From Lingula anatina (taxonomy: Eukaryota; Brachiopoda; Lingulata; Lingulida; Lingulidae), in the NCBI RefSeq assembly GCF_001039355.2, contig NW_019775924.1:744285-808284 (forward strand): DNA of 64,000 bases, read 5' to 3'. The position numbers and the translations under genes were made by a program. The notes under the pieces were generated by a model. That model searched no databases. It was not told the DNA's origin and saw nothing but the letters and a program-made list of their open reading frames with translations. Positions 1 through 18,914 of this stretch are shown piece by piece (position 1 is the first letter of the stretch; each line of letters opens with the position of its first letter).

Positions 1-7896
<7,896 letters not shown>

Positions 7897-8000
7897 CACC
7901 TTCAGTGTTATTTACGAGCTGTGGAGATTGCAACTGGGTCTTATAGCATTCACTTCCGTGTTGCGGTGCGATGGACGTTTCGAATGAGTAATTGTTCCTG

Positions 8001-8008
8001 TATTTATA
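8001..8008 (-). promoter_or_regulatory. TATA box of the GH31 gene
   Basis: On the minus strand this reads TATAAATA, 105 nt upstream of the GH31 start codon at 7896. It would put transcription start near 7975 with a 5' UTR of about 80 nt. Motif and spacing only; no other core element was checked. Confidence 0.4.
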
Positions 8009-8849
8009 AGCTTCTTATATCTACTGTAGGACGATCATCTTGTCTTATCTAACACACTGAATTGAAGATAGAGCCACTGATAGGTTTAAAAAGATACGGT
8101 AGAGATACTAGAGTGTTGATATATCCCACCAACAATGTGACTAGGGGAAAGTTCGACTGTTATTAGAGGCACGTATCAGTGAAGTTATGTATAACCCTGT
8201 GGTTGGTATCGCACCTCGTGATGCTCGTGACGTTGAGTAATGTGTTTATACGTGCTAAAAGAGGTCAGCTAACGTTTACTTTGTTAGTTGTAGTTAAAAA
8301 GGACAAATGCGATGCTCCCTCTTCATCACAAAACTACAGCTTTGTCGATAGCAATATATGTTACTGATTTGATAAAGCCTTTTGGTAGTTGTTATAAACC
8401 ACCTGAAAGTTTCCTTCATCTTTCCTGAGCTATCGCCTCGACTCTTGGTTTATGCAAGGACTAAATAATTTTGACGATGGTTTATGCTAAAGAAATATTG
8501 AAATACGAGCACCATTTTAGCTATATGTACGACACTAAAATGGTAGTGATACTTAAAGAATTTTAACGAGCACCTGTGTTTATTGCTGATTCAAAAATAT
8601 GAAGAACACGTGCATGAGCTCCTTATCTCCAAATTTTCATTTTTCTTCTTATTAGATTGAAAATTTCTGTATCAAATTATTTTGTCAATAACTTGTTTTG
8701 TCATATTTTATTCTAACAGTTGTACACAAGCAACTTGAATGCCAGGCGCAACTAATATAATGCTAATAAATTTATACATGAAGGTAATCTTAAAGAAAGA
8801 AATATATCAATTAAAATGCACAGAAAAAAATAAATTGCCAGAAGTTTGG

Positions 8850-9720
8850 GTTGTTCGGTGAGAATCATTCAGAGGGTTAGACAACACAATAAATATGAGC
8901 AAGACTGGGTAAGGCCAATAGGACACCTCATCCAGAGAAGAGAGACTGTTTACACGCCTTCCTCGTTGAAAACGTTTCAAGGCATTAAGGAAATTGAGTG
9001 CAATATTGAACCAAAATAAGGCAAACCATGTTTGTGAGTTTACCTTTATAATACGTCTGCACCATCGCCTTTATTTTGGCAGGGTTGCTGTTAAGAGGAC
9101 ATTGACCACCGCCAGGAACCGTCTACGTAGAGTCATACGGTGTACCAAAATTCTGGCATGGACACCATGCAGCCAATAACTGGGCTATGGTAATGTTCAC
9201 AGATTTATGCAGGTACAGCGTTGTCAGAAGTGATGGACTCGTAAGAAATGAAGAACAGCTGGTTAGAGTCATCTTACCAACTGTCTGCTTCTGGTCGACA
9301 GGACGCAAACACATATCAATCATGATATGGGGATGATGGTGGTGAACGTTAAACTTAACGCAGAACAATGCATCCAAGTACTTGAAATGAACTGAAGAAA
9401 TGCTGTAGACAACATCTTTGGGGACTTTGACCGATAATGGTTCTCCACTTAAGCCAATGCAACATTAGGCTGGTTATATGTGAACTAGATACAGACCCCC
9501 AGTGACTAGCTAGCGCAATCCTTAGAACAGAATCGTATTGAGGATGTGTGTGTTATACTCTGAAGAAGATATCTGCAGGATAAACCTGCAAAAAATGATA
9601 TCATACTATCTTTGCGCCGTGCATGTATGTGCAGCGCCATCACCCTGCAAACGTTACAAAAGTTTACGATCGCAAGCACAGACACGTCAGATGCGTCCTC
9701 CAACCCAGTAGATATTGTAC
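8850..9720 (+). pseudogene. Decayed Tc1/mariner-family transposase
   Basis: Read on the plus strand across shifting frames, this stretch resembles a Tc1 transposase in the right order. There is an N-terminal helix-turn-helix-like part (SVRIIQRVRQHNKYEQDW), then LTTARNRLRRVIRCTKI (like the usual LTARHRxxRLxWA), then AMVMFTDLCRYSVVRSDGLV at about 9184-9240 (like the LFTDESRFxLxxxDGRV segment with the first catalytic Asp), then ISIMIWG (like SVMVWGG) near 9316, then NLTQNNASKYLK (like NLNAQRYxxEIL). Stops and frameshifts interrupt every segment, so it cannot encode an active enzyme. Terminal inverted repeats were not located, so the limits are approximate. It lies between the GH31 promoter and the first sulfotransferase gene. 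Confidence 0.55.
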
Positions 9721-9898
9721 AAAATACTAAAATATGTCTTTGATTTTTTACCATGGGTAGCTTATTTATTGGGTCTACGATCAATGCAATGTTGTAAAAA
9801 AATCTCCCTAGAAGAAAAATAAAAGAGAGCATTGGTTTATGACTTGATTTTCTACTTCATTTATGGGTGTCACTTTTTTGGTATATACACGCCCCTTA

Positions 9899-9937
9899 GC
9901 GCATGCGTAAATTTGCATGCCATGTGTTATATAAATA
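9899..9937 (+). promoter_or_regulatory. Promoter of the first Gal3ST gene: NRF1-like site, octamer, TATA box
   Basis: Three motifs sit within 80 nt of the start codon: GCGCATGCGT at 9899-9908 (near the NRF1 palindrome), ATTTGCAT at 9911-9918 (octamer) and TATATAAATA at 9928-9937, 39 nt before the ATG. The TATA placement implies a very short 5' UTR of about 10-20 nt. Motif matches only. Confidence 0.45.
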
Positions 9938-9975
9938 TACCCGTTTCTGTCTTACAGTAGTTACAAAGAAAAAAA

Positions 9976-12964
9976 ATGGCGTTCATATTTAAAGTGTTTT
10001 TTGTATCGACTTTAATAGTAATTGCTACTGCACTAAGTATCCTGCTGGTAGCAAATCAATCCACTTGTTTGACGGAAAGGCCACAACCTGCTATGAAACC
10101 AGTGAAATTGGAAGAATTAGAAAAGTAAGTGGGTTTTCATTATAAATGTTTCTCATTTTGTTTTGAAAATCAATCAGCTGAACTGTGTTACAATACATCA
10201 TGAAATATATGCTTTAATGAAAAGGGTACACTGAATTGGGTAAGCATAAGCGTACTAGTATATAGTGCATTGTACTTGCATTGATCTTTATATTATAAGA
10301 GACGCTCAAGGTTAAGGCTCATTCCATAATTATACCTGAAAATTGCTGGGTAAATAGTCAATATATCTCCGTGATATCATAATGCGGGCAGTGACACCCA
10401 CTTATCGACTTAATGAATATCTGTTGTCCATTTGAAATATCTCATTGTTTGGTGCAGAACAGTTTTGAGATATTTCAAAATTGAAATTCATGACATTTAG
10501 ACTGTCTTATTTAGTCACCTTAACACAACATAAACCAATGAATATACAGCATGTTTATATCAATAACGATTCTAAAAGTCATGCATTTTTCAACGATTTT
10601 TCATTAATATTTCATACGTTGGGAAACTTAAGATGAGGGAATTCGAGTGTATTTATACTGCACATAAAGAATATGACAGTAAAAGTAATAAAAAATGAAA
10701 AACAGCTTAACAGGAATTTGAATTGAAAATCCCACAATCTTCTTTTAAGAAGTATTAAAATACCCGGTATATCAATTGTGGAAATGGTCGTAGCCGGATG
10801 AACATAGACAAAAACAGGATCACCTGACGTCATCGTAGAATTTTGATTTCCATTAAAAGCAATCTGATTGCCAGTTAACGACAGTTTGTCTTAAGTATAT
10901 ATACAAGGTCCATGCGCGTGACGTCATGAGCATTAATTTGATTGGCTGACCGGTGTGACAGGAATGGTAGTTCTATAGGAATGGAAGTCCGGGGTCCCAC
11001 GTGATAAGTACAGGTTAGGTTAGTATTGGGGTTGGTATTTCAGAAGAATGTCACCTGTACAAAGTAAAAGGGAGCGGTGTACAACATGTGTATTCCTAGT
11101 GGACTACGATTTGGGGGTAAAAATTGAAAAATCGGTTTCTCAAATTTCTCCTTTACCTGAGCACCCATGAACACCGTTTTATCGCATATTTAATGACACC
11201 AATAAGTATTCCAAATCCTGCCAGCGATATTTCTTAAAAGCCTTAGTTCAAATTTTATCTGCCTTTGTTTAATGTAAATCTCTAATTAGGGGCTCATGAC
11301 TCCATAGCAAAAGCATTCAAACCAAATGACGGCACTAGATCGTAGCCCATACACTCGGGGTCAACTGTGCCAATTTTTGTGATAAAATCTTGCTCTGGGT
11401 TGATACCGTTTGCTATCCTACCCCAAAATTGGCGATTAAAGCTTTGCGTTGTCTATGCTTATACATTGCAACGAGAAATATTATCGCCGATCTTTTACAT
11501 ATTCAAGGGGTTTTTTTATCGTTTTAAAGCAGCACAAAGATAGCTGCATTATTGAATACTTAGATGCAGAAATACCTTAATTTCGGTATCTCAAGGATAA
11601 AAATGGCTTACAATACCCTTAAAATGGGGAAATTACTAGTTAAAAACACTCAATCCCTCCTTTTCTTTGCAACAGTGCATGAACGGCACTGTATTCCATG
11701 TTCATGTCGCCGGCTGCTGCCAAGTCAGTCTGAAGTGATGCACGCATGAGGACCTTACACTCAGAATAACGAAGTCCCTTTGCATGATCATGAGACCATT
11801 TTGAAACTATTAAAATGGGGCATAAGTCTGAAAATACTACATGTATTCTTTTTTCTCCCTAGTGGTCCTGATGCTGTCATGCACGACCTGAGAACATTAC
11901 TGACAATATGGCCTGCGCAGAAAAATGGCCGCTCAACTACGACGTGTGATCCTCATAGTCACATCCTCTTCCTTAAAACTCCGAAAACGGGGTCCACGAC
12001 AATGTCCACAATCTTTCTCAGGTACGCATTTCGTAAACAACTTCGAGTTGCGTTGCCCACGCCTGGAGAATTTGCATTTGGCAAAACAAACCAAGGACAG
12101 CATGTTTTAAAAACCGGTTTCGATCGTGAGAAGAAGTTTGACATCATGAGCCACCATGGATATTTTAATAAACGAGTCGCACAAAAACTTTTGCCAAATG
12201 ACACGATTTACATGGTGATGCTAAGGGAACCACTCAGTCAATTTAAATCTCAATATAACTTTATGCAGCTTGGAAAAAAGTATGGGCTTCGAGGTCAGGA
12301 TCAGTTGAAAAAGTTTCTTAGCTCACCAACGATATCCGGAAGTGGCAGTGTATTTTCCAACGTTCTGACAAAATATTTTGGATTTACGATACAATCAAAC
12401 GACAACACACCCGAATCAACCATGAAAATGATAAACCAAATAGACAATGACTTGGACTATGTCTTGTTAATGGAATACTTTGATGAAGGTCTTGTGATGA
12501 TAAAACGTAAGTTCTGCTGGGATATTGCGGATATCATATATCTAAAAATTCATGATGACAAATCTGCGGAGTATACGAAGTACATAAAAAACAACAACGA
12601 CCCATTGGTAGGTAAACTCCATCGCAAACTTAGCTATTCAGACTACATGTTGTATGATTACTTCAAGAAAAAATTCGAAAATTTGCTGAAAGACCAAGAC
12701 CCAGGATTCTCCGCAGAGGTGAATTTTTTAAAGCTAGTAATCAAAAAGGTTGAAGGGTTTTGTGACAAACAGTCACGTGATGCGCCTACGTCACTGGATA
12801 TCCCAGCGTGCAAGTGGACACGTGGTTTTACCCTCCAGAGGGGCTACTGTGATCTGATGAGGTTAACAGGAGGGCAACTTTCGGTTCTGTTGAAGAGCGA
12901 ATACTACAAATCAGTATTTTTACACTCAATTTTACGTCTGCCGTCACCAGCCATCCACTCATAA
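9976..12964 (+). CDS. Galactose-3-O-sulfotransferase-like enzyme (Gal3ST family), first copy
   Basis: Two exons, 9976-10124 and 11863-12964, joined in phase 2, give 416 residues. The ATG has an in-frame TAG six codons upstream. A type II signal anchor covers about residues 5-26, followed by a short stem. The PAPS 5'-phosphosulfate loop is FLKTPKTGST (residues 86-95); the 3'-phosphate-binding segment is YMVMLREPLSQFKSQY (166-181). The later segment EYFDEGLVMIKRKFCWDIAD is diagnostic of GAL3ST1-4, which transfer sulfate from PAPS to the 3-OH of galactose on glycolipids or glycoproteins in the Golgi. The paralog cannot be assigned. The acceptor sugar is unknown. A second family member lies convergently at 14715-17765. 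Confidence 0.92.
10125..11862 (+). other. Intron of the first Gal3ST gene, with two perfect CRE motifs
   Basis: A 1.74 kb intron. TGACGTCA (cAMP response element palindrome) occurs at 10825-10832 and again at 10919-10926. Nothing in it looks coding; the open frame running into the second exon from 11780 is intronic, because a polypyrimidine tract and AG precede 11863. Confidence 0.6.
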
Positions 12965-14714
12965 TGTGCCGTCACATCGATATGTGCTACTCCTATGCAG
13001 ATAGCATCATCTGTGGATGCAAAATGTTAAAATATGTGCCTTATTGTTCTAGGAAGGACGTTAGTTCCTACAATTATTTACCAGATGGAAAATATATGCA
13101 TACAAAACAATAACTTTTTGAAATGCAAGCAATGTTTGACTGGGCTATTTCATTTTACTTTAGGTTCTATATTAGCATTTTTATTGAGAAAACCCAGTAA
13201 ATGGTAAAGTTTGAATAATTACTAGTAATTTAGTGTATAATGTTGTGATATGTCGTTTTTTTACAGATTAAGCTTAATCAATTTTTGGAGGGGACGCACT
13301 CTTTTAATATTATTTATTTGGATAATTTTAAGGGATTTAGGTCTTAACTTTCTCTTTGATTCCTAAACAAATATACCAGACATTTAACTCTCTCGAAAAT
13401 GTGTTTTATCTTGCTGGTTTTAGACATGTGTTTTTTCATTCTTCCATGGGGACCACTCGGTGCACATTGACTTCACCCACCATATTTGGTATGGCACCAC
13501 CCTTCTTAAACACGTGTCGCCATGTATGTCGCGTCAGTGTTTGCGTTTTGGACGTTTTCCACGTCGTTGATCTGACACGGGAATACACTGCTGGACCGTG
13601 TAGTCCAAAGTAAAGTTTCATCAACACAGGAATGCAATATAGCACTATTCACTGGTAAATTGGTATCCTCTGAATTTGACCTTTGACCTACTTTTCGCCA
13701 TAAACTAAACTTTGCAAATAATATCTCCAGAACTGGCTGAGATACACCCACAGTTACTATCGAACTTGAATAGGAAGTCATAAATTGGGAATCTTAATGA
13801 AACCTTGAAATTGACTTTTAACCTTTTTTCACCATGAAATTATATTAAGTCTGTAAATTACCTGGCCCTTATATCTTGAAAACTTGCAGAGATACACCCA
13901 TATCGTTGCTATTGAACGGAAATCATATATTTGGCATCTTAATGTGACTTTGCAATTTGACATTTGACCTACTTTTCCACATAAAATGATAAACCCATAA
14001 GTACCATTTAACTTGAATGAAGTTAATCTCGTTAAAATTTTGTGTTGATTTTGGTACGGAAAATCGTATTTGGTTTCATCGCTTGGAGCCCATGGCAAAT
14101 GTAATTTAGGCTTAACCAACACCTGTACTAGTCATGTAGGATCCCGGTCTTCCACTCCTGGGATTGCCATTCTTGTCACACTGGCGCTGTGAGTCAAACC
14201 CATTTACACCACTGACCAAAAAGTTTGTCACAGCTCCAATCCAATGTGTTTTTGTTTAAATTTCATCGCGTCGCAGCTGTAAACCGTCTTGTAAAGATGC
14301 TTTTTTATTCCAGACTCCATATCTAAGACTACTGCTATCTAAGACGACTAATGGCAGAGAAAAACACGATACCAATGTAGATATCTGTATAAGTTTATCA
14401 TTTATTCAAATGTAGAATATACATCCCCTCAAATTTTATGTCCTATAGTGATTTTTATAGAAGCAAGCAATTGGCATCAAAATGTGCCCTTGAAAATTCA
14501 CATGTCAATTATCTCCCATGATAATCTCTTGTAAATAAAAGTTATCTCATTGTAGACAAAGGTTGCAATGTCCCAGTTTCGATCCTTGGGGTTATTTCTC
14601 GTCTTATATATCCTTGAGATGTACGCTTAGCCAAACCCTTAAAACCCAAACCCAAACTTAAGCCTCAGACTTCACCCCCCCTTTAACAACGAATAGAAAA
14701 CTGTTTTTATGGAT
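12965..14714. other. Intergenic region between two convergent sulfotransferase genes
   Basis: Holds the 3' ends of both Gal3ST genes. TTTATT at 14401-14406 is a candidate AATAAA poly(A) signal for the minus-strand gene. A diverged two-copy tandem repeat occupies about 13687-13977. No convincing open reading frame. Confidence 0.55.
13687..13977. repeat. Diverged two-unit tandem repeat (about 135-155 bp units)
   Basis: Unit 1 (about 13687-13818) and unit 2 (about 13819-13977) share, in order, a CCTACTTTT- or CCTTTTTT-like start, a GAGATACACCCA core, a TATTGAAC- or TATCGAAC-like element, an AATCATA- or AGTCATA-like segment, a GGCATCTTAATG-like segment and a TTGACxTTTGACC-like end. Identity is moderate by eye; exact limits need an alignment. 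Confidence 0.55.
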
Positions 14715-17700
14715 TCAACACCGTGTGTAATACTCAGATTTAAGAGTGTTTCTTTCTTCTGGACCGCAATTCAGCGAGGACTTACCTCGAACTGAATGAC
14801 ATTTCCACAGCACCTTATGTGTCCCTCGAAACACAGACAATTCCTGCTTGAAATCCTTTCCTTGAGACTTGATGGTGTTTTGAAGTTTCGTAGCAAAATG
14901 CTCATACAGTCTATAATCAGCCTTGCTCCATTTTTTGTGCAGTTCGACCAAGTCACTATCGAAGAGGTTTTTATAATTGTACTTGCGTTTATTTGTGGTT
15001 GTGTACAAAATGTCTTCCATTTCCCAACAAAGCATACGACGCAGCAGAACTAAGCTTTCGTCTAACATTCCGATGACGATCACAAAATCAAATGTCTTGT
15101 CTAAAAAATCAATATATTCTGAGATAAAGGTGTCGTTATTTCTCAAATCTTCCCTGTCGTCAGGGAACCCAAACTCGAAAATCATACCGTTTCTTACGAA
15201 ACTCCGATAATTCCTTTTCGGTATGTTTGTCCAATATTTGTTTGGTTGCCGTAAAAACGCCGCCACTGGGTCGTTGTCTTGCATATGTAATCTTTGAGCT
15301 ATTTTGTAATAATGGAAAGCACTCTTAAAGTGTGAGAAAGGTTCTCGAACCAGTCCCAAATAAAAAGTATGGTTTGGCATCATAGATCGTACTACATCAT
15401 AATCGAAGATCATGTGATTCAGAATTACCTCGTATGTGATGCCACTGTGATAATCTGCATCTTGGCGAGTTATTTTTCTTGGGTTCATATTTGTTGGAGA
15501 CTCCCACTCGTAGAAAAAGCCACCGTGCTTGGGATAAAGTTGCCTTAGCTTGTATTTATCTTTCGCTCGTTGAAGGACGCGTCTGAGAGTTTCAGAGCCG
15601 CACTTGTGAACCTTGAGGAACACGATGGATCTGTGTGGTTTGCACGCGCCAGATTGAGGCACACATGGTACAGCTGGAACCCGATATGAGGTATTCCTGG
15701 GTCGCGTCTGAATTTCGGCCATTTCATACAACTCGTTGCGACGTTGATCCCTACCTAGAGTTACCGACCTGTTTGTGATGTCTTTACGACCTGTCATGGA
15801 ATTTTCAAAAACTTTGTCGTTTTTCCTTGTGAGCAAATGATCACTGCCGTTTTCCCAGATTGAAGCATTGTTGTTTTCCTCGGAAATGTTTACATTCAAC
15901 TGCCCAAAAGCGTCGTCGTTGCCTTTGTCGTTTTTCTTGCGGTCTACCTTTTCAACACTGTTCATGTCAATATGAGATGGAATGTCCTTGGGCTGGTCTT
16001 CGTCCTCAGTGTTCTCCTTTGGTGCATTAAATAAACTGCTTCTTGCTTCTGTGTGGTCATGATTCTTTGTGAGGTCCCCGATGGTTCGAGGATTTTTCTG
16101 TTCATTCACCCTTGCCTCCACTGTAACTGAGTCAAATTCCTGAGGCGTCACGCTGAATGCATCATTTTCCTGTAGCGCCAACAAACGTTCTTCCTCTGTG
16201 AGCTTATCTGCAAATGAAATTATAATGATAAACAAAACCTGTTATGAACTAGCCAAGATAATAAGTGAAATAATTGAAAACAATGCATTTCATTTAGAAT
16301 TAGAATCGTATATGTACCACATTCTAAATCCCCGAAGATGGGCTTTACCTTCTAGCAAGGCTTAATTAGAACGGGGCTCTTGATTGAGAAAATCCGACAG
16401 AGATGCAAAAAGCCACTCCTGCCACCCCTCTATGGGAGAATTTTTCACATGCGTCATATTAGGTTAATTAGGACTAACTTCATTTCCCTCTCCATGGCCA
16501 TATCGCGCACGTCCAAGACATATTGTCACTGGTGATATCCGCTTACCTGCCCAACCCCAAAATAGGCGGTTGAACAATAAAAAAGATCCCGAAAATATAC
16601 AGAGAATCTCGCCATATATCTAACGTCTATCACAAAGGCATTGATAAGCTAGAAAATGAAATCTTTACAATCTGAACTAGCATATGTGCCTTTCAAACAG
16701 GACATATTACAATATTTCATGTCACACAGTATTCAGCGTTGAAAATTAAGTGTATTACTAGCAGCATCATGTGTGGAAACGTTTTCATTAGGCCCTAAAG
16801 ATTACATTAGCACATGCCAGTATCGTAATTTATTGTTATCGTAGCTTTTTTTAAGATGTGGTAGAACCATCATAATAAAGATCATCAGTGATTCTAAATA
16901 TATAGGTCCATTTGAATAAAACATAAAAAGTGAAAAGTGAGGGTGAAGATATAATGTAGGATTCTTTTTCTAAAAGTCTGGTGACAGAAAGTGATAAACC
17001 ACCTTTTTGTGTAAAATATTTGAACATTTTCCGATTCATGCCATCCTCAGCAAAGTTGGTACTTGATACTTTAGTATTCATTTACTCTTGATAAACAAAA
17101 TTATGATGGTTAAAAAGACGATTAAAGAAACGTCTGTTAAGGTACTATAGACTTCTGATGAGAAGACGTAGAGTACTTAACATCAAATTTGCGTCTACGT
17201 CAATTCTGTCTAAGTCTATTTAGTATTAAGGCAAATCGTGTTCAGACCCATTAAAAAGACCGAAAGTACTCGTCTCAGTATCATTGGAATTTGAGAAAGT
17301 TATCGTAAGGGGACTTAAACGTTTGATTTTAACTAACCTTAATGTTTATGAAAATCATTCTTTAATACTATAAACCGAAAATAATTCGAATGCTGCTGGA
17401 AACCAATTCTGTTGACAGAGCATTTTCAGATAATATAAGTTTTGAAAGTTATTCAATTTTAATTGATTTCAAAAAACCAAAGTGAACTAAAGGAAAATTT
17501 TGGATTTCATTATTTTTTGTATTACAAATCAACATCCTAGTATCACAGATAAATTCAATCATACATATAGCTATTTGTACTGCATCTCTTACCTCGGGAA
17601 TGAGACACCAGTCAATCACTGCCTAACGAGCTTTGGTAATGTAAAGATTTACCTACCTTCAGCACCATGAAATATTAACTTGTTGGACACTCGACTCCAA

Positions 17701-17765
17701 TATATCAGAAGAGGTAGCACTGTGGCTGCTATACAGGAAGCTAGCAAACATAATCTGCGTCTCAT
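14715..17765 (-). CDS. Galactose-3-O-sulfotransferase-like enzyme (Gal3ST family), long-stem copy
   Basis: Two exons, 17765-17657 and 16207-14715, joined in phase 1, give 533 residues. A type II anchor occupies about residues 5-22 after MRRR. Then comes a hydrophilic stem of about 190 residues, rich in Asp, Glu, Asn and Lys, with several N-glycosylation sequons (for example NISE and NRSV). The catalytic domain begins near residue 225. The 5'-PSB loop is FLKVHKCGSETL (about 233-244) and the 3'-PB segment is LGLVREPFSHFKSAFHYY (about 320-337). GMLDESLVLLRRMLCWEMEDILY matches the GAL3ST family. The role is Golgi 3-O-sulfation of galactose-containing glycans, acceptor unknown. The catalytic domain differs clearly from the convergent neighbour, so these are old paralogs. 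Intron position near the anchor/stem border is shared by both genes. Confidence 0.91.
16208..17656 (-). other. Intron of the long-stem Gal3ST gene
   Basis: A 1.45 kb AT-rich intron with no coding potential that I can support. Confidence 0.6.
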
Positions 17766-18914
17766 ATTGTGCTCATCGCCTCAGAATAAGCTCTGAGTAG
17801 CAACTACCAGTAAAGTGTGCCACGGCGCAGCTGGTTCTACGTCACCTTGAGTGGCTGTGGTATTCGAGGAAATGCGTCGTTCTTCAGAAGTCCCGTATGC
17901 AGGAGGAAAGGGGGGTGGGGTGGGATCGAAAGAAGCGCCATTTTGGCTAGAAAAGGTTCAGTCTGAATCAAAATTTTATCTGCTTTCTCTAACCATACCA
18001 TAACCATACCATTTTTATGTCGTGGTAAAAAGGTCCATTAGAAATTATGATGAAATGGTAATTAAAAGTCGAGTTTAAAAGGTCCATTAGAAGTTTCCCT
18101 CTACCAGAACCACAGATTGATTTTTCACAAGATATTGACAGATATGTCTTTGGATAAATAGACAGTCATTTAACCCTCTGCCACTTTTTGAAATTTGCCT
18201 GTAATATCTGCAACCATGGTAGAGGTATTTAGAAGTAATGATGTGATAAAAAAATTAATAAATAAATAGAAATAAAAAATAAACCCATTAGGAATCACTG
18301 GCTACAGGAGTAAGTGCTTAGCAACTAGGATATGTTCTACACTACAGAGTGGTGCAGCTAGAGAAAGATAGATTAATTATCCTCCTGAAACCTCACATTT
18401 GAAGCGTGACTTACGTGTTTCTTGACTCCATTGCACTGCGTATGTGATATATTTTTGGGTAAACTTCATATTCAGCCGTATATCTTCTATACCACCACTA
18501 TATTAAAAATGCAAATGAAAATGCTAGACCATGGTTATTTTTACCAAGTCCGCTACCATCTCAGCATGAGACAAATGTATTGAAATGTTACTCAAGGTGC
18601 TCGAAAAGCATTGAAAACTGGTTTCTTGAATTTCAAAACTAAAGCACACGAGACGGAATGACTCCATGACATTTTTTGACATTAAAAAAAGGGAGGGGGG
18701 GGGGGGGAACTAGCGTACCAGAGAGGCGCTCCCGCCGTCTTGGTATGTACCACCAACTGAATAAGGCACACTACATGGATACATAACATAGATTCAAAGA
18801 ACAACAGCTAGAGTTTTTAAATTTGGTTCATAACGGCAAACGCTGGTGGTATAGTTAACAGGGGCAGTTTATATGCCAGTCAGAGCGAAGAAAAAAAATT
18901 ACAAGTACACAAAA
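17766..18914. other. Intergenic region upstream of Gal3ST and downstream of the MBD gene
   Basis: Contains the presumptive promoter of the minus-strand Gal3ST gene (no TATA box recognised) and a G-rich run near 18691-18708. I see no gene. Confidence 0.5.

Noticed and set aside
11780-11862. Upstream extension of the Gal3ST open frame
   Set aside because: A polypyrimidine tract and AG precede 11863, and exon 1 at 9976-10124 supplies the membrane anchor in phase.
13356-14122. Small ORFs between the sulfotransferase genes
   Set aside because: They fall in a diverged tandem repeat, lack splice or family support and are short.
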